Source: Asterella californica | Lineage: Eukaryota > Streptophyta > Marchantiopsida > Marchantiales > Aytoniaceae | DNA length: 64,000 nt | Direction: 5' to 3' | Assembly: GCA_036924285.1 (NCBI GenBank) | Contig: JAYKYS010000006.1 | Span: 26,944,001 to 27,008,000, forward strand | Shown: positions 1-11,331 of the stretch, piece after piece | Numbering within the stretch: the stretch's first letter is position 1 | Layout of the letters: the number at the start of each line of letters is the position of its first letter | The notes under the pieces: model-generated | Databases searched by the model: none | What the model saw: only the letters and a program-made list of their open reading frames with translations | Told to the model about the DNA's origin: nothing | Made by a program: the position numbers and the translations under genes

Positions 1-300
1 TTAGGCATACAGCAAAACATGAAATTAGCTTCATGGTGTTGGGGTTAGGTAGTTAAGTCAAAATCGACGGAAAAGGTCCTAAGCGTAACCTACAATTAGA
101 CATATATTGTCAAGAAAACAATAAACCCATAGAAAAATAGTTTTGAACGCACCACTTCTAGTGTAAACCAGTAACTGTAAACTGATAGGATTTAAATTTA
201 TTCTTAAATCCTAATTTAATTTAGGACTAAATTCTATTTTCAGGAAAATTTTGTCATATTTCTCCTTTCTACCCGAAGATGGAAAGGTGAATATATCAAA
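1..300 (+). repeat. Double-hairpin repeat, copy 1 (partial)
   Basis: Non-coding AT-rich DNA. It holds the family core as AATAAACCCATAG near 122, then an AT-rich hairpin around 190-235 (ATTTAAATT and CCTAATTTAATTTAGG segments) and a second hairpin at 256-294 whose right arm reads GGAAAGGTGAATATA. The same order of core, AT hairpin and GGTGAATAT-ending hairpin recurs at 720-1090 and elsewhere. The left end is cut by the window edge. No coding potential is seen. The family is not one I recognise. Confidence 0.5.
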
Positions 301-719
301 GTTAAGAAAAAACTGGTCTTGTAGAATTTTTTCTACTGAAAATTTCATTTCTGCTCAGAAAGTGAAATCTCTAAATTATCAAAATTTTGCTTTGGTTTTT
401 TAGATTTTATTTAAATAATCATATAAAATTTTTAAAATAAATTCTCAAGAAAACCACAGTTTTAAGACCGAAATTCGATCACCGAAATTCTTGTCGTAAT
501 TTCAGCGTGGAATTTGGTCCGAATATAGTAATATATATGCACAGGTACCAGAACTGCGAGGAAATGTCAGGAAAATCAACTTGAAGGGAATAAGCTTGTC
601 TTTGCAAATAGAACGAAAATGGTAGGGGAGTATCACATTCCCTCAGTTGGCAGCCTTGATCCTGAGCCTTGAATCGTTTGGAATCTCAGAAACCAGCTCA
701 AGTTAAACTTTGTCATGAT

Positions 720-1090
720 TTTATCCACTGAATATGCATGCTGGATGAATTCCGGGGAACTTTTGCTCGCTTGATGTTATCGGGAAAATATATAGGTGTT
801 AAGTAAAAAATATATATTAAGTAAATATAAAAAATTAAAATATTTTATAAATATTATTTGTTACCCATACCTGGAAACATGAGAAGAGTAGGACATAACC
901 CATAAGTCTTGCCTTGAGTGCCGCGCTTCAAAAAGTACAAGTCTAGGAATCCACACTCGTTAAATCATTAATATACTCTGTTGTTAATTTAATACTTAAC
1001 TCTTCTTGCCGGAAGAGTTAAATATTAAATTAACCATCGGTATATTTGCCTCCTCCATCGAAAAATGGAAGAGGTGAATATGCAGGTGCT
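720..1090 (+). repeat. Double-hairpin repeat, copy 2 (reference copy)
   Basis: Best-defined copy. It starts with a conserved block (GGGGAACTTTTGCTCGCTTG at about 754, then TTATCGGGAAA), followed by an AT-rich stretch, a core GACATAACCCATAAGTC at 891, then two adjacent hairpins. Hairpin one is 984-1033, with 22-nt arms TTAATTTAATACTTAACTCT and its near-complement. Hairpin two is 1042-1081, with arms CCTCCTCCAT and ATGGAAGAGG, ending GGTGAATATGCAGG. The same order of parts, inverted, is at 63027-63362 and 2085-2412. No ORF is convincing. Element ends and any TSD were not identified. Confidence 0.65.
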
Positions 1091-2084
1091 CTGAATATTA
1101 TCAGAATAGTATTTAGATACTGAATTAAAAAATCTCATTTTGAAACTTTCGTAGAAGTCAAAGACTTGACTGGAGCAAGCTGCTGAGGGTGGGGGGACCC
1201 TCAGTATGTGAAAGAGCAGCAGCTTGCCGATGCAGAAAGCCCACAGCGAAAGAGGCATGAAATAGTGTGCACATTACTCTCGCGTCTAATTTAAAAATAC
1301 ATTAAATAACTATTGATTGAAAATAGATTTGTTGACTGCGTGAAGAAAGCCACTTCTTGTAATATAAGTATATCCAAGAGATCAACCAAATATTGCCTGT
1401 CTTTCCCTTTTGCTCAACCACTACAGTAACACATAATAAATAAGCAGCGTCTTTATTATCAAGCTTAGTAATGTTTCAGCTTAGCTTTTAATAATAAAAT
1501 GCTTACTGTCTATATATCAACAATTCTTATTTAATTATTATATTTATAGTTAAAGTCGCTGTCAAGGTGAGTATACAGCTTATACTCCCAGAAATCCAAA
1601 TGAAGGAGTAATGAAATTATTCCTTCATTTGGATAAGCAGTAAGTAACAGTTTGGGTTCGGCCCACCATTTCATAGCCTAAGGAACTGGAAAGAGGAACT
1701 TTCAGTGGCACAGTTAACAACATTTTCGACCTTTCATGGCTGGTCAAGATTTCTCATTCAATTGAATTTCAAGAAATCGTTGACTCGGTAATACTGGACT
1801 TCACTGAGAAACATGCAATTTCAAGGCAGATCGAGTCTGCCAATATTTAAAATATAATTATATTGTTTTTTATATTGTTTTAATTTTTACATTCGACGAT
1901 TAGTTTATGCAAATACGTATAATAATACATTGAGCTAAGACGGGAACCTTCAAATGCTGACCTCCAAGACTTTTAGTCGCGACAGACTTCTTTCGGTTAA
2001 AAGTCTGGTCAGCCTGGCGCTGGCGTCCAGTTATATAGTCGTTAAAGAATATTATCCATATTGATTTCTGCTTTCGGCGTAATT
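1091..2084. other. AT-rich intergenic DNA
   Basis: No gene is supported here; the short ORFs have no recognisable domain and low-complexity composition. The only clear structure is the strong hairpin at 1594-1634, listed separately. A GGTGAGTATACAGC stretch near 1567 resembles the tail motif of the double-hairpin family, so part of this stretch may be another diverged copy. Confidence 0.4.
1594..1634. repeat. Strong 19-bp-arm hairpin
   Basis: The left arm ATCCAAATGAAGGAGTAAT pairs with the right arm ATTATTCCTTCATTTGGAT across a 3-nt GAA spacer, with one mismatch in 19 pairs. It lies in non-coding DNA between two double-hairpin copies and may belong to that family or be an independent fold-back. 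Confidence 0.75.
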
Positions 2085-2412
2085 GCTGATTCACCTCTTC
2101 CATCTGAAGACGGAAGAGGTCAGCAAGCTTAGTCTTTTATCTACTGTTTCTGTTAGCAAAAGTTAGATAATAATTTAATATCTAAATTAAATTATTATAT
2201 TTTTGTTACCAAGACTCTCGTACTTACAGTTTCAACAGCGAATGATTCCGTGTTTGGTTTATGAGTTTTGTCTAGATCTGTATGTAACTCCAAATCTGAT
2301 TATCATTTAATAATTAAAAATAAACTTATATAATATATAATATTATATATTTTTCGATAAAAGAAAGCGAACAAAAGTTCCCCAAATGCGATTGGGGATA
2401 CATATTCACTAT
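2085..2412 (-). repeat. Double-hairpin repeat, copy 3 (inverted)
   Basis: Read on the minus strand, the order matches copy 2: block GGGGAACTTTTGTTCGCTTT (2377-2396), core ACAAAACTCATAAACC near 2258, AT-rich hairpin at 2168-2197, then hairpin 2085-2124 with arms ACCTCTTCC and GGAAGAGGT enclosed by GCTGA and TCAGC, ending GAGGTGAATCAGC. The arms differ in sequence from copy 2 but still pair. Confidence 0.6.
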
Positions 2413-3394
2413 AATGACTCGTATAGGACCAGAGCTGAAAGTGTAAGACTTCCATGGTAATCAGTCGACATTCAGCAAGTCTTTCGTTCCCTGAAGCCTC
2501 TCTCTGCATCTAGATCAGCAAAATCAGCTCATTTCAGCTTTTTTGTTCTTCTGTCTCTATTATTTATTACACAGATAAATTGTTTATTTTAGGAGAAAGC
2601 GAGAGAATTTACTTCAGAGTGGGAGCAAATCTTATTCAAAGTTTATATTCTACTGTTGGTTTCGCTTGCATCAAGTGGTTTTCTAAAAATTTTAAATTTT
2701 AAATTTTTTTGCTTTCAATTGTTAAAAAATGTAAATGTAGTCTTGTTCTTCTCAAATTATCTTTTTTCTGTTCCTCTTCTCTGTTTATTTGACATTCTCG
2801 ATAGTATTCTCGAATTATTGTTCATGTCACTATAATCTACTCTTCGTACGCAGTGAATATTATTTTCATATGAAACTAAAATGTTTTTACTCTAAAGTGA
2901 ACTGCCACCAGTAGTAGACATGAATTTTCACCTCACTTCTCTTTTGTCATTTTCTTTCTCTACTACGAAAACCTCATATTGCGTGGATATTTAGATTGCG
3001 CCCGATCCAAGTTGAAATATGCATTAACTGAACTTATTCGAGAAAAGTAATTTTATAATCATTCAAATTAAAAGCTGTAATTTCTTTCTAATTAATCCAA
3101 GTTCATTTGCTTTTCCAGTCTGCAGAAACTCTATTTTTATTCTTATTCCGCTTATGTTGCTAGACATCTTCGTTCTTTTGTCAAAGCAAGAAGCGGGTTA
3201 ATCCAACGACACTAGAAATAAAATAAAAAGAACAAAGATTTACAACTCTGGAGACCTACCCAGTGAAAACTAATGACCATATTAACAGAAGTAATATAGT
3301 GCTCACAATTTGCAGGATTGGAGATTTTTCAAAAATTTTAAAATTAATAACGTATTTATATAATTGAAATATCTTTATTACTTAAGATTACACC
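2413..3394. other. AT-rich DNA, no gene seen
   Basis: Low-complexity AT-rich sequence without a convincing ORF, RNA gene or transposon signature. I see nothing more in it. Confidence 0.4.
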
Positions 3395-4639
3395 TTGCTT
3401 AGCGGGAAGATGATCTTAAGGGACTTTATGAATAGGAGTCTTCTGGAAGATGTCTTCAGAAGACAAAAGACGGAATACGCTTCCAGGAAGATAGCCGGAA
3501 GACGCTTCCGAGAAGATAGTGATCGTGACCGCAGGGATACCAACCGCACGCCCTTTAGATAAGGAATAGATGTACCTACAGAGTAGTCATCGTAGTAGTA
3601 GGTAGGTCGAGGTAATCTAACCTCATTTCTCTAATCACGCAAGGAAGACAAAAGCGGGAGGTGCATTAGCACAGACTCTCTTGCTGCTTCTCGCATTATC
3701 GACTGCACATTGAGAATCGATTGCACTAGGAATCGAGGAAAGAATTAGAAGCGACAGGATCGAATTGGAGAGAGAGAGCGAAGACGTCTTCCAGCCAAGA
3801 AGCGCACTTGAGTTGGGAGAGTAAGGAAGCCCTGAGGATTTAAAAGATCAAGAAGCGAGGGTCGAAGTAAGGAAATTGAGAAAGAAGCTTCAGAGCACAA
3901 TAGCGAGCTCAATTTTGGAAGCAGATCAACGCAGCTCAAAATTGATGACAGAAGCAATATCGTGGTGCCACATTGAAGACGGAACTGAGAACGGAAGCGT
4001 ACAAAAGACTGAAAGAGCAACCAGAAGCAGCTGGGAGCAATACTGAGGTTCTTTTCATGTTCTTTCTCCTTCCCCACTGCTTTCCATCTCTGATTTGATG
4101 TCTCCCACGCTTCCTCGATCGTCTGCAGGAAGTCCATCGATCATTTTCTCTATCCTTAAACTTTCTCTTGAGAAAATTGGACGTGGAAGCGCTATCTAAT
4201 TTTTGTCAGCCGTCTTCCCACTCCTTTCCAAGTTGAAATTCAGCTTCCTTGCTTCTCATCCAAATTTTGATGGTCTGACTATCAATTTCCTTACCCTACT
4301 GCGCTTCTGTCCCAGAATCTGTGGACAGAAGACGCTTTTAAATGTCTGAACATCTTCGAAAGACGAATGTTTGTAATTCGTATCGAGTGATTGGATTAGA
4401 TTGGAATTTGTGTTGAGAAAAGCTTGATACGAATCCTCAGTGAGCTTGAGAGTTGATTGTTGTTTCGAGAAGCAGGAAACTGAGAACCAGGTCTGTGCCT
4501 CCCACTCTTCTTAACTTCTCAAATCCACATCTTCCTAGAGAGACTAGAAGATTCAAAAGGCTGGCAAAATGCACGAGAAGACGTGAGGGTCCGTTACGAG
4601 TCTCTTCTGACTGACCCATAGCAGAACCAGCGACCATCC
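3395..4639. other. GAAGAC/GTCTTC-rich non-coding block
   Basis: The motif GAAGAC and its complement GTCTTC recur many times between 3440 and 4340, some as short inverted pairs (for example TGTCTTCAGAAGACA near 3449). A 130-codon minus-strand ORF at 3745-4137 shows no domain I know and its composition mirrors the repeated motif, so I do not call it a gene. The block may be a retrotransposon LTR or leader remnant; the same motif recurs near 8510-8600. Confidence 0.35.
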
Positions 4640-6310
4640 AAACCTCTTTTTGACCTCTAAGTACACTCTGAACCTAACCGCTGCGGTATCCTCACGTCCT
4701 CTCGGCAAATCTCTCTCTCATTTAACTAGAGATAGAACCGAGATAACAAACATGGGCAACCTGTTTTTGCCATCAGCGCAAGCACTCTTGGATCTGTTGG
4801 TCATCACTCCAGCCTCACCACAAGAGAAATACCAGCACTCCTAACGGAAATCAAACTAATTGGACGTACAAACAGACATGCGATTATGGAGAGGATCCAA
4901 ACACAAGCAATATTGTCAACAACTCTCCATACTCATGATAGAGTGCTCTGAAGCACTAGCAAAACCTCCAACTCGATCTGTTCTTCAAAGAATCTCAACT
5001 CTTGCGTCTTTTGGAGCAAGAACCTCTCAACTTTACCTCGCTGTCACTCCTCAACCACAGCTCAGAATGAGATGAAACCAAGGTCAGTAGGTAGCCTATA
5101 GAATAATCTCTCTATTAAGGTATTACATGCAGAGATATCATCTTTGAGTTGGCATCTATGCCTTTTCAAAGTTCACTGCTTTCATAACATTCATGATACT
5201 ATTTCAACACAACTTTGCTGCTCTATTCCTCACAAACCGCTCGATAAAAATAGCTCAAATTTCTCAAGAAGCTAATGTGTCACCATCACTACCACTCTGT
5301 AAAATTTCACCAATAGATCCTCAACCAAACTCTCGGAATGATCCAAGCCCTTATTGTCAAGGACACAAGAAGATATGCAAACCCTTGTGCACAAAAACAA
5401 CGATACTCTTATACCCAATAATCCAAATGGTCTGAAATTTCACAAGTAGGTAGCTGACTGTACCTTCTCAGATCCTGGAAGGTTTCATAGTGAAATTAGA
5501 CCCCAAACTCTCAATATCACTCTCAATGTCTCTTAATTGCAGTCGCTTATTATCATAACCTTCGATCTGAGGCACCCAACTTCAGCCGGTCATAATTTTT
5601 TCACTCCGGCTTGAAATCGATTGATCTCAGAGCCCATCAGCAAGCTCATCTCAAGAGCTTTCCAGCAACAGTCAATTCGTCTCCAACAACCTCATAGAAC
5701 TCCCAGAAAGTGAGAAAAACCTCTCGGAAACAAAATTGGTCATGAATTTGACCCCCTCAGATTCAATTGATCGAAACGTTCTCATATGTGCTTCAAATCG
5801 AACAACCATTCAGTCCGCGGGCATCCTTGTCTCCCAAGCTTTCCAACCATATCCAACACACTGCGAATGGACCACGAGAAGTGCCTCTAATCCTCAAAAA
5901 CGTGAAAGGAACTTGGTGAAAGGTGATTGGTCAAACTTCGACCAATAAGAAACAAGTTGACAAAATGTTTGTGTCATCACTCACATGACAAACACACAAG
6001 GGACGAATTTTTATCCTAGAGTACCATTTGGGCCTCAATGCTTATATTGAACGAACTACAAACACGTGCCGTCGATGATACCGTTGGTCAAGAAGCACGT
6101 TGTCGTGATGTGAATTATTCCACATAGTGAATAATTCATCTCTCAGTTAGAAGTTAGTCTCTCTGAGGGAAGTTAAGACCTCAGAGAAGTCGATTCTGGA
6201 GGAAGTGTGCATTCAAAAATCTGAAAACACCACGGCGTAGGTCTCATCGCGCTGATCACCGTGGTATGTTCAAAAGTTGCAAACAGAGTTGCAGGCGAAA
6301 AGTTACTTGG
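4640..6310. repeat. LTR-like non-coding repeat, copy 1
   Basis: No long ORF is present. The sequence shares patches with 8480-9480, for example CTGAAATTTCACAAGTA at about 5430 and CTGAAATTTCACAAGTAATA at about 9219, each followed by a similar CTTGGAAG/CCTGGAAG stretch. Composition is like the 1.4 kb gypsy LTR at 37348-38740. I read it as a diverged LTR or other non-coding retroelement part. Boundaries are uncertain. Confidence 0.35.
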
Positions 6311-6526
6311 GATTCTTCTACAAGATTTCTGATACCGGGAAATTTACCATAAATCAGAGTGAGTTCGAAAAATACTTTTTAGATTTTTCTTATGTAGAAT
6401 ATGGTATGTCGTATTTGTTCAAAATTCGAAATGTACAAAAAGAGCATGTTTAGAGAAAGTTATGGCACTTCGTGTTAGCAAAGGAAAGACGAAATATCGC
6501 AGCTTTCTAGCATATTAGCTTAGAAA

Positions 6527-6623
6527 CTGGTCTTCAAAACCAGTTGTGAGATCAGCTTCCGTGGTGTAGCTGAGAAACTTGTAGGGAGGAGGTCTCCGGA
6601 TCAAATCCCTTCAAACTCACAAC
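6527..6623 (+). other. tRNA-like structured segment (not a canonical tRNA)
   Basis: An arm at about 6529-6547 has stem ACTGGT/ACCAGT with the 7-nt loop CTTCAAA, like an anticodon arm. Next, GTTGTGAG (6543-6550) pairs perfectly with CTCACAAC (6616-6623) across 81 nt. Inside are CAGC/GCTG around GTGGT (D-arm-like) and GGATCAAATCC at about 6598, close to a pol III B box. The parts cannot all pair at once and do not fold into a standard cloverleaf, so this is either a tRNA-derived SINE head or chance. Confidence 0.3.
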
Positions 6624-6910
6624 CGGCTTGGAGTAGGCTGGCCCCTTCGGGGGAATACGAGGGGCACCAAGTTGCCTAGGGGCGGGACACTAGATGTCCC
6701 TTAAACGTACCGTGAATGCGGGACGCCTCCGTCTACCCCTGCACTAGTGCAGTCACCTAGTGTGGATGCTAGAGGGAGATTACCATCGGGTTTCGAAATG
6801 GACTTCTCACCTTCGGGTTGGCGGGGTAATTAGTACGAATTCGGTTGCGGCCCTCTAAGTCCTGGGGTAGCGAGATGGCATCAAAGATACTCCAAGTCGG
6901 TACCAATACC
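6624..6910 (+). other. GC-rich structured block
   Basis: It is distinctly more GC-rich than its surroundings, with short self-complementary pieces such as GGCCCCTTCGGGGGAA near 6639 and GCACTAGTGC near 6741. It follows the tRNA-like segment directly and could be the body of a SINE-like element or a retroelement leader. No ORF or TSD supports either reading. Confidence 0.3.
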
Positions 6911-8480
6911 TGAGGCCATACTTACGGCACTTCAAAGTTTAAGGGGGCGGAAAACGACAATGGTGATAACTCGAGATCCACGTGTCAGAACAAGGTGATT
7001 CCGGTGGCCAGAGGTAGCCGTGGTGGAGGTGTCAGATGCTGACTGTACAGCCAAGTCGGCGACTGTCCGTACAGATGAATCTGCGAAGCTTAGTGAAATA
7101 GTCTTCTTACGTGTAGATATATTATCAGTGATTTGTTTTTCTGCTGCCATCTGTTTAGGGCGTCTTTTACCCCTGCCAGGTGACACTGAAGGTTACGTAG
7201 GGTGGAGGAAAACCTAGAGGGGTGTACTCCGGAGGGAGAGAATTCTCAGGCCATTATCGCATTATCGCAGTTTGGAGATCATCGAGCAGTGTAGAGTTTA
7301 CCGTGCGGAGACTATCGAGTAGAGAGAAACAGTAGAACTGAGGAGAGAAATTTTACACAGAGGTTACGTCTGAAGAGAACTTATGTCTGATCAGAGTTTT
7401 GATATCGAGGGATTGAGAGTAGAGAGCAGAATCGAGTAGAGAGGAGACCAAGAACTTGTACGTGTATCTTTCTGAATAGAAAACGGAAAGCTTCTAGGTG
7501 AACGCGCTGGTGCTTCACAGGAGCAGTTTTCTGATATTCTGAGTTACTGAACGTGAGCTTTTCAATCTGCATGATCTGGAGTTGAAGATCTACTTGCACG
7601 CCGTGTGTTTTATCTTGGCCAGATCGAGAACGTGGTGGTGTGTTCTCTTGCGATCCGTATTCCGTGTGTGGTTTTCGCCCTCCTCTTCACGATCGTATCA
7701 CAGCTAGAAGGTTCGCCCTTCCTAGGAAACTCTCGCCTCGACAAACATTCTGCACGTAGTCATGAAGGACAAACTATGCTCAATATAGAGTCAGAATCCT
7801 GACCTAAAACGATTGACAATAAATAGAACTACAAAAGGAACGGATGAAGCTATTATCTGGTTGTTATAATCCTCTCCAAAATTCTTCACGACAAACTCTC
7901 GATGCGCCACCTTTGGTCAACTGTAACAACGTATTTCGACCCAAGTGTTGAATGGAACTCTTGCTGAAAAGTTCAGATCCAATCGAAGATCTATACCACA
8001 TCAGAGCAAGATATAGACAGTAAGATCCCAAACAGCGTCGTAAATGACAATGGGAAGAATGATAGGATCCTGAGTAGCCATCACCGCAGCCATAAACGAC
8101 TTCTCCTTAATGAGCCATCATAAATACTGGAAAGTGATCCCGCAGTAGACAATGGATCTTAATGACGAATGGATGCGCAAATGGATGATCAGGAGCACAA
8201 AAGGGCTCTTCGTTCATGCTTACCACTCGTACTACTCCTTACTTCATCCGACAATACTGATCACACCCATACTAGACTTGGATACTATACACTCTATATC
8301 CAAAGCTCCGCGCACCTCTCTTCTTATACAGCAACTTCGCGTATGACGACAAGAGTACTACCCTTATCTCCACTCAACGGAGAGTATATGGATCATCCAT
8401 GTGGAGCTTTATCTTTTGACAGGATAAGGTCTCGGTGGCTTCATAACATCAAAACACGTACGATAAGAATATGTGCTAGT
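6911..8480. other. Non-coding stretch, probable retroelement remnant
   Basis: Short overlapping ORFs occur on both strands (for example 84 codons at 6932-7186 minus and 107 codons at 8169-8492 plus), but none has a recognisable domain. The motif ATCGAG(C/T)AG recurs around 7270-7440, giving a purine-rich look. I cannot assign it. Confidence 0.3.
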
Positions 8481-9480
8481 TTCACACCCTAGCCAATCCA
8501 CAACACAACAGCGTTGGAAGCCGAGAAGACGACAGAAGAAACCCTGGAAGACAAGAAGCAGAAGTGTCTTCCCAGGTGTTTTGAGTGGAAGAGGTGACTT
8601 CCTCTGACCACTGTGAGGTCACTCCAGCTCCCTGCAATCGAACATGTGGAGCAAAAGAGTCAAGAAGCACAGGTGGACTCCGCTTCCCAAAAGCCTCTTC
8701 TGTCTTCCAAAGCCATACCAGAAGCACACATCCTGAAGGTAAGGCAACACGCAGCAAGCAACCATTGAGCTCAAGGCATGGCACCGAAGACAACGGTATC
8801 TTGTAGTTAGAGATTTTTGGTCAACAACTTGACATAATGTAACGCTTTCTCTGATTATGATCTCCGTGTCAAATTCACAACATAGCTCCCTTGACTCACT
8901 TGCAACACCTCCAAGAAGTTCCACTTCCAAACCTCAAGTTGTCCAAGAGATGTAGGTGAAATCACTCTTCTTCTTCAAAACCTGTCATGTTGTAATCTGA
9001 ACTTCGGCAACCTATTGCTCCCAAGTTGAACTTCCAAATGAGCTCAAACTTCACAAGAAATTCCCTCCAACCATTTACTATTCCTCTCTGAAATTTGAGC
9101 TTCAGACCTTAACCAAATGCTTGAAATGGACCAAATCTTTTATCTGTGTTAACTTATGAGCTTTATAGACTCCATTGACAAAACACCACGACCCCAACAC
9201 ATTCTCTTAACTGAATGAGCTGAAATTTCACAAGTAATAAGTAGACATGACACACTTCAATCTTGGAAGTTTTCACTCAGATTCAATCCAATGCTCATGG
9301 AACAACTCAATCCTTGAATCTAAGCAAGACGGTTTTACTTCTAGCTCTCAACTGTTACAGCCAACTTCAATCGACATTTCAAGATCAAAACCAATCCAAA
9401 CACAAGACTAGTTTACATCAATGCAACCAACACAATGTCAGATATTGATCGATTTGGATGTGAACCGACCGATTGAAGTT
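8481..9480. repeat. LTR-like non-coding repeat, copy 2
   Basis: Diverged relative of 4640-6310, recognised by shared patches around CTGAAATTTCACAAGTA and by similar composition. Opposed ORFs of about 100 codons at 8482-8930 overlap each other on the two strands and lack known domains; I treat them as chance. Confidence 0.3.
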
Positions 9481-10560
9481 GAGAAGTGCAGATGTGATAA
9501 AACGGGAACTGCGAATTGTGATAGTCATGGATAATTTGCTATTGCTCGAGTTCTGAGTTGAATTTCTGAGTGAAACTTTCCAGGATTGAATTATGTCTTA
9601 TCAGTAAGATACTTGGAAAGTTTCATCTCAAATGGTCGAATAGTTTGTTCAGAATCTTGGATCAAATGTACATGGGTCTGTAAAGCTCTTAAGTTAGCAC
9701 AGATTACGGTTTGATCTATATCTGAGAGTTGGTTTGAGATTTCGACCTAACAGATTGTTCAAGGTAGGAGTGGAGGGTCCAATCAAACTTCCTGTGAAGT
9801 TTGATCATCATTGGTCAACTTGTTTGGGAGGACTGAGGTCTCAAAGTTCAGAGATAATTCTGTTATTAGCGATCGGATTTTCGGTCACATCTATTGTCAC
9901 TTTTCGTCATTTTCGAGCAATTTGGAGAGGAGTTTGTTGTTGAAACTACCTTACTTGCATACAAATAGACATTGTGAAGGTGTGGGGCTGATTTCAGCTC
10001 TTGGTGGTGAAGGAGAACGGAATGACGATGAGTCATAAGCCGTTGTTTGGGTTTTCGGAGCTGCCATGTACTACCGCCGTTGGTGCTATGTTGAGATCTG
10101 TCTTGAAGCATCCATGCTTTACCTTGCTGGTATGCTTAGGAGACCAGGGAGTACAGCAAGTTGTGTTAGGGACTCTATCAAGTTGGTTGAACGATCTTAT
10201 AGTATCTTTCGTTTGTATCAAATAGAGTTGTGGCGGTCAAACTGATGGGTAGCTAGCGTCGTTAAATCATACTTCTAGTGATTTAGAGTTACTTGCATGT
10301 AGATAATACAGAGTTGAGTATCCCAGATAGAGTACAAAAAGATCTGTATGTAACACAAATTTGTACAACTTATACGTAGCATTGGATCATAGCAACCGTT
10401 AACCTTGAGTCGAGATACAAGGTAACATGTCTCAAAAGAGTAGATATAGCATTAGGGTTGAAAGATCAAGGTTTAGAGACAACCTGTTCAAGCCACATAC
10501 CTTTATACAATCATATATCCCGTGTATTCCTAGACAGAAAAAACACGTTATACGACACCG
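9481..10560. other. No gene recognised
   Basis: Short overlapping ORFs occur on both strands (9734-10225), none with a known motif. The sequence is less AT-rich than the window ends and may be more retroelement DNA, but nothing specific supports that. Confidence 0.3.
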
Positions 10561-11331
10561 TGATGTCCGTCTGGGTCCAGGCTCTCGAATGGTGGTCTAA
10601 CCCTCTGTCTCGTCCCGACTCTTGCCCCAGCCCTTGGGTTGTTCTTAAGTCTAGACGTCTAAGTCTAGATCGAAACGTGCCTTGATATAGACCCAACCAT
10701 CATCTCATGTCTTTAGAGACCATTCGCAGAACCTTGGGGTCGGGTGACTCGTCTTGGTCCACCCAGTCATCGAACCTCTCTCATATATACTTCTAGGGAT
10801 CAGCGGCCCCGTCCTCCTCTTTGATCCCTAAAAATTATACCACAACCAGAGCACGGGAGTGATAATATTTATTAGCTCGGAGGTCAATTCTAGGAGTTCT
10901 GCATATATCTAGAAAGCTCTCGTCAAGATCTTTCCAATGATACTTTACTCGCCCCGAGATCTTACGTGGAGCTCCATCCACGACCTAAAACGCTGCCAGA
11001 GCTCCAACACTTAAGATATCTCCGAGAACTGTGGTTCAACGCCAGACTTGGACCGTGTGATTCGGACTAGACTCACGTCTCAGACTTATGTTTTGGTCTG
11101 TTTCCAGACTTGCTCCCTTAGATCAACGTTCATCTAGGGTCGTCTTGGGCTAAACCCTTATGTCCTAACCTAATTCCAACCTTGGTTTGGAGAACCACTT
11201 AAGATTAATCTGTTCACAACTTCTCGGTCAAGCCATTAAGTCCTACTCGCAAACGTTCACAACCTAACGCAAGTGCACTAGGGTTCTGTTGTTCGCGTCT
11301 GTGCCTGACCTTGAGATTGAGTGTCGCGACA
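10561..11331 (-). repeat. LTR-like direct repeat, left copy
   Basis: It begins TGATGTCCGTCTGGG and ends GTGTCGCGACA, so it has TG...CA ends. It aligns along its length, with many differences, to 12093-12907; matching landmarks are GACCCAACCATCA, TCGGGTGACT, CTCATATATACTT and ACCTTGAGATTGA. Because the enclosed DNA reads as a minus-strand gag/protease remnant, this would be the 3' LTR. No matching 5-bp TSD was found, and a tandem duplication of internal DNA is the alternative. Confidence 0.5.

Noticed and set aside
3745..4137. 130-codon minus-strand ORF as a gene
   Set aside because: No domain; its composition follows the repeated GAAGAC/GTCTTC motif.
6527..6547. A tRNA-Sec gene, suggested by the CTTCAAA loop
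   Set aside because: The rest of the cloverleaf cannot be formed, and land plants are not known to use selenocysteine.
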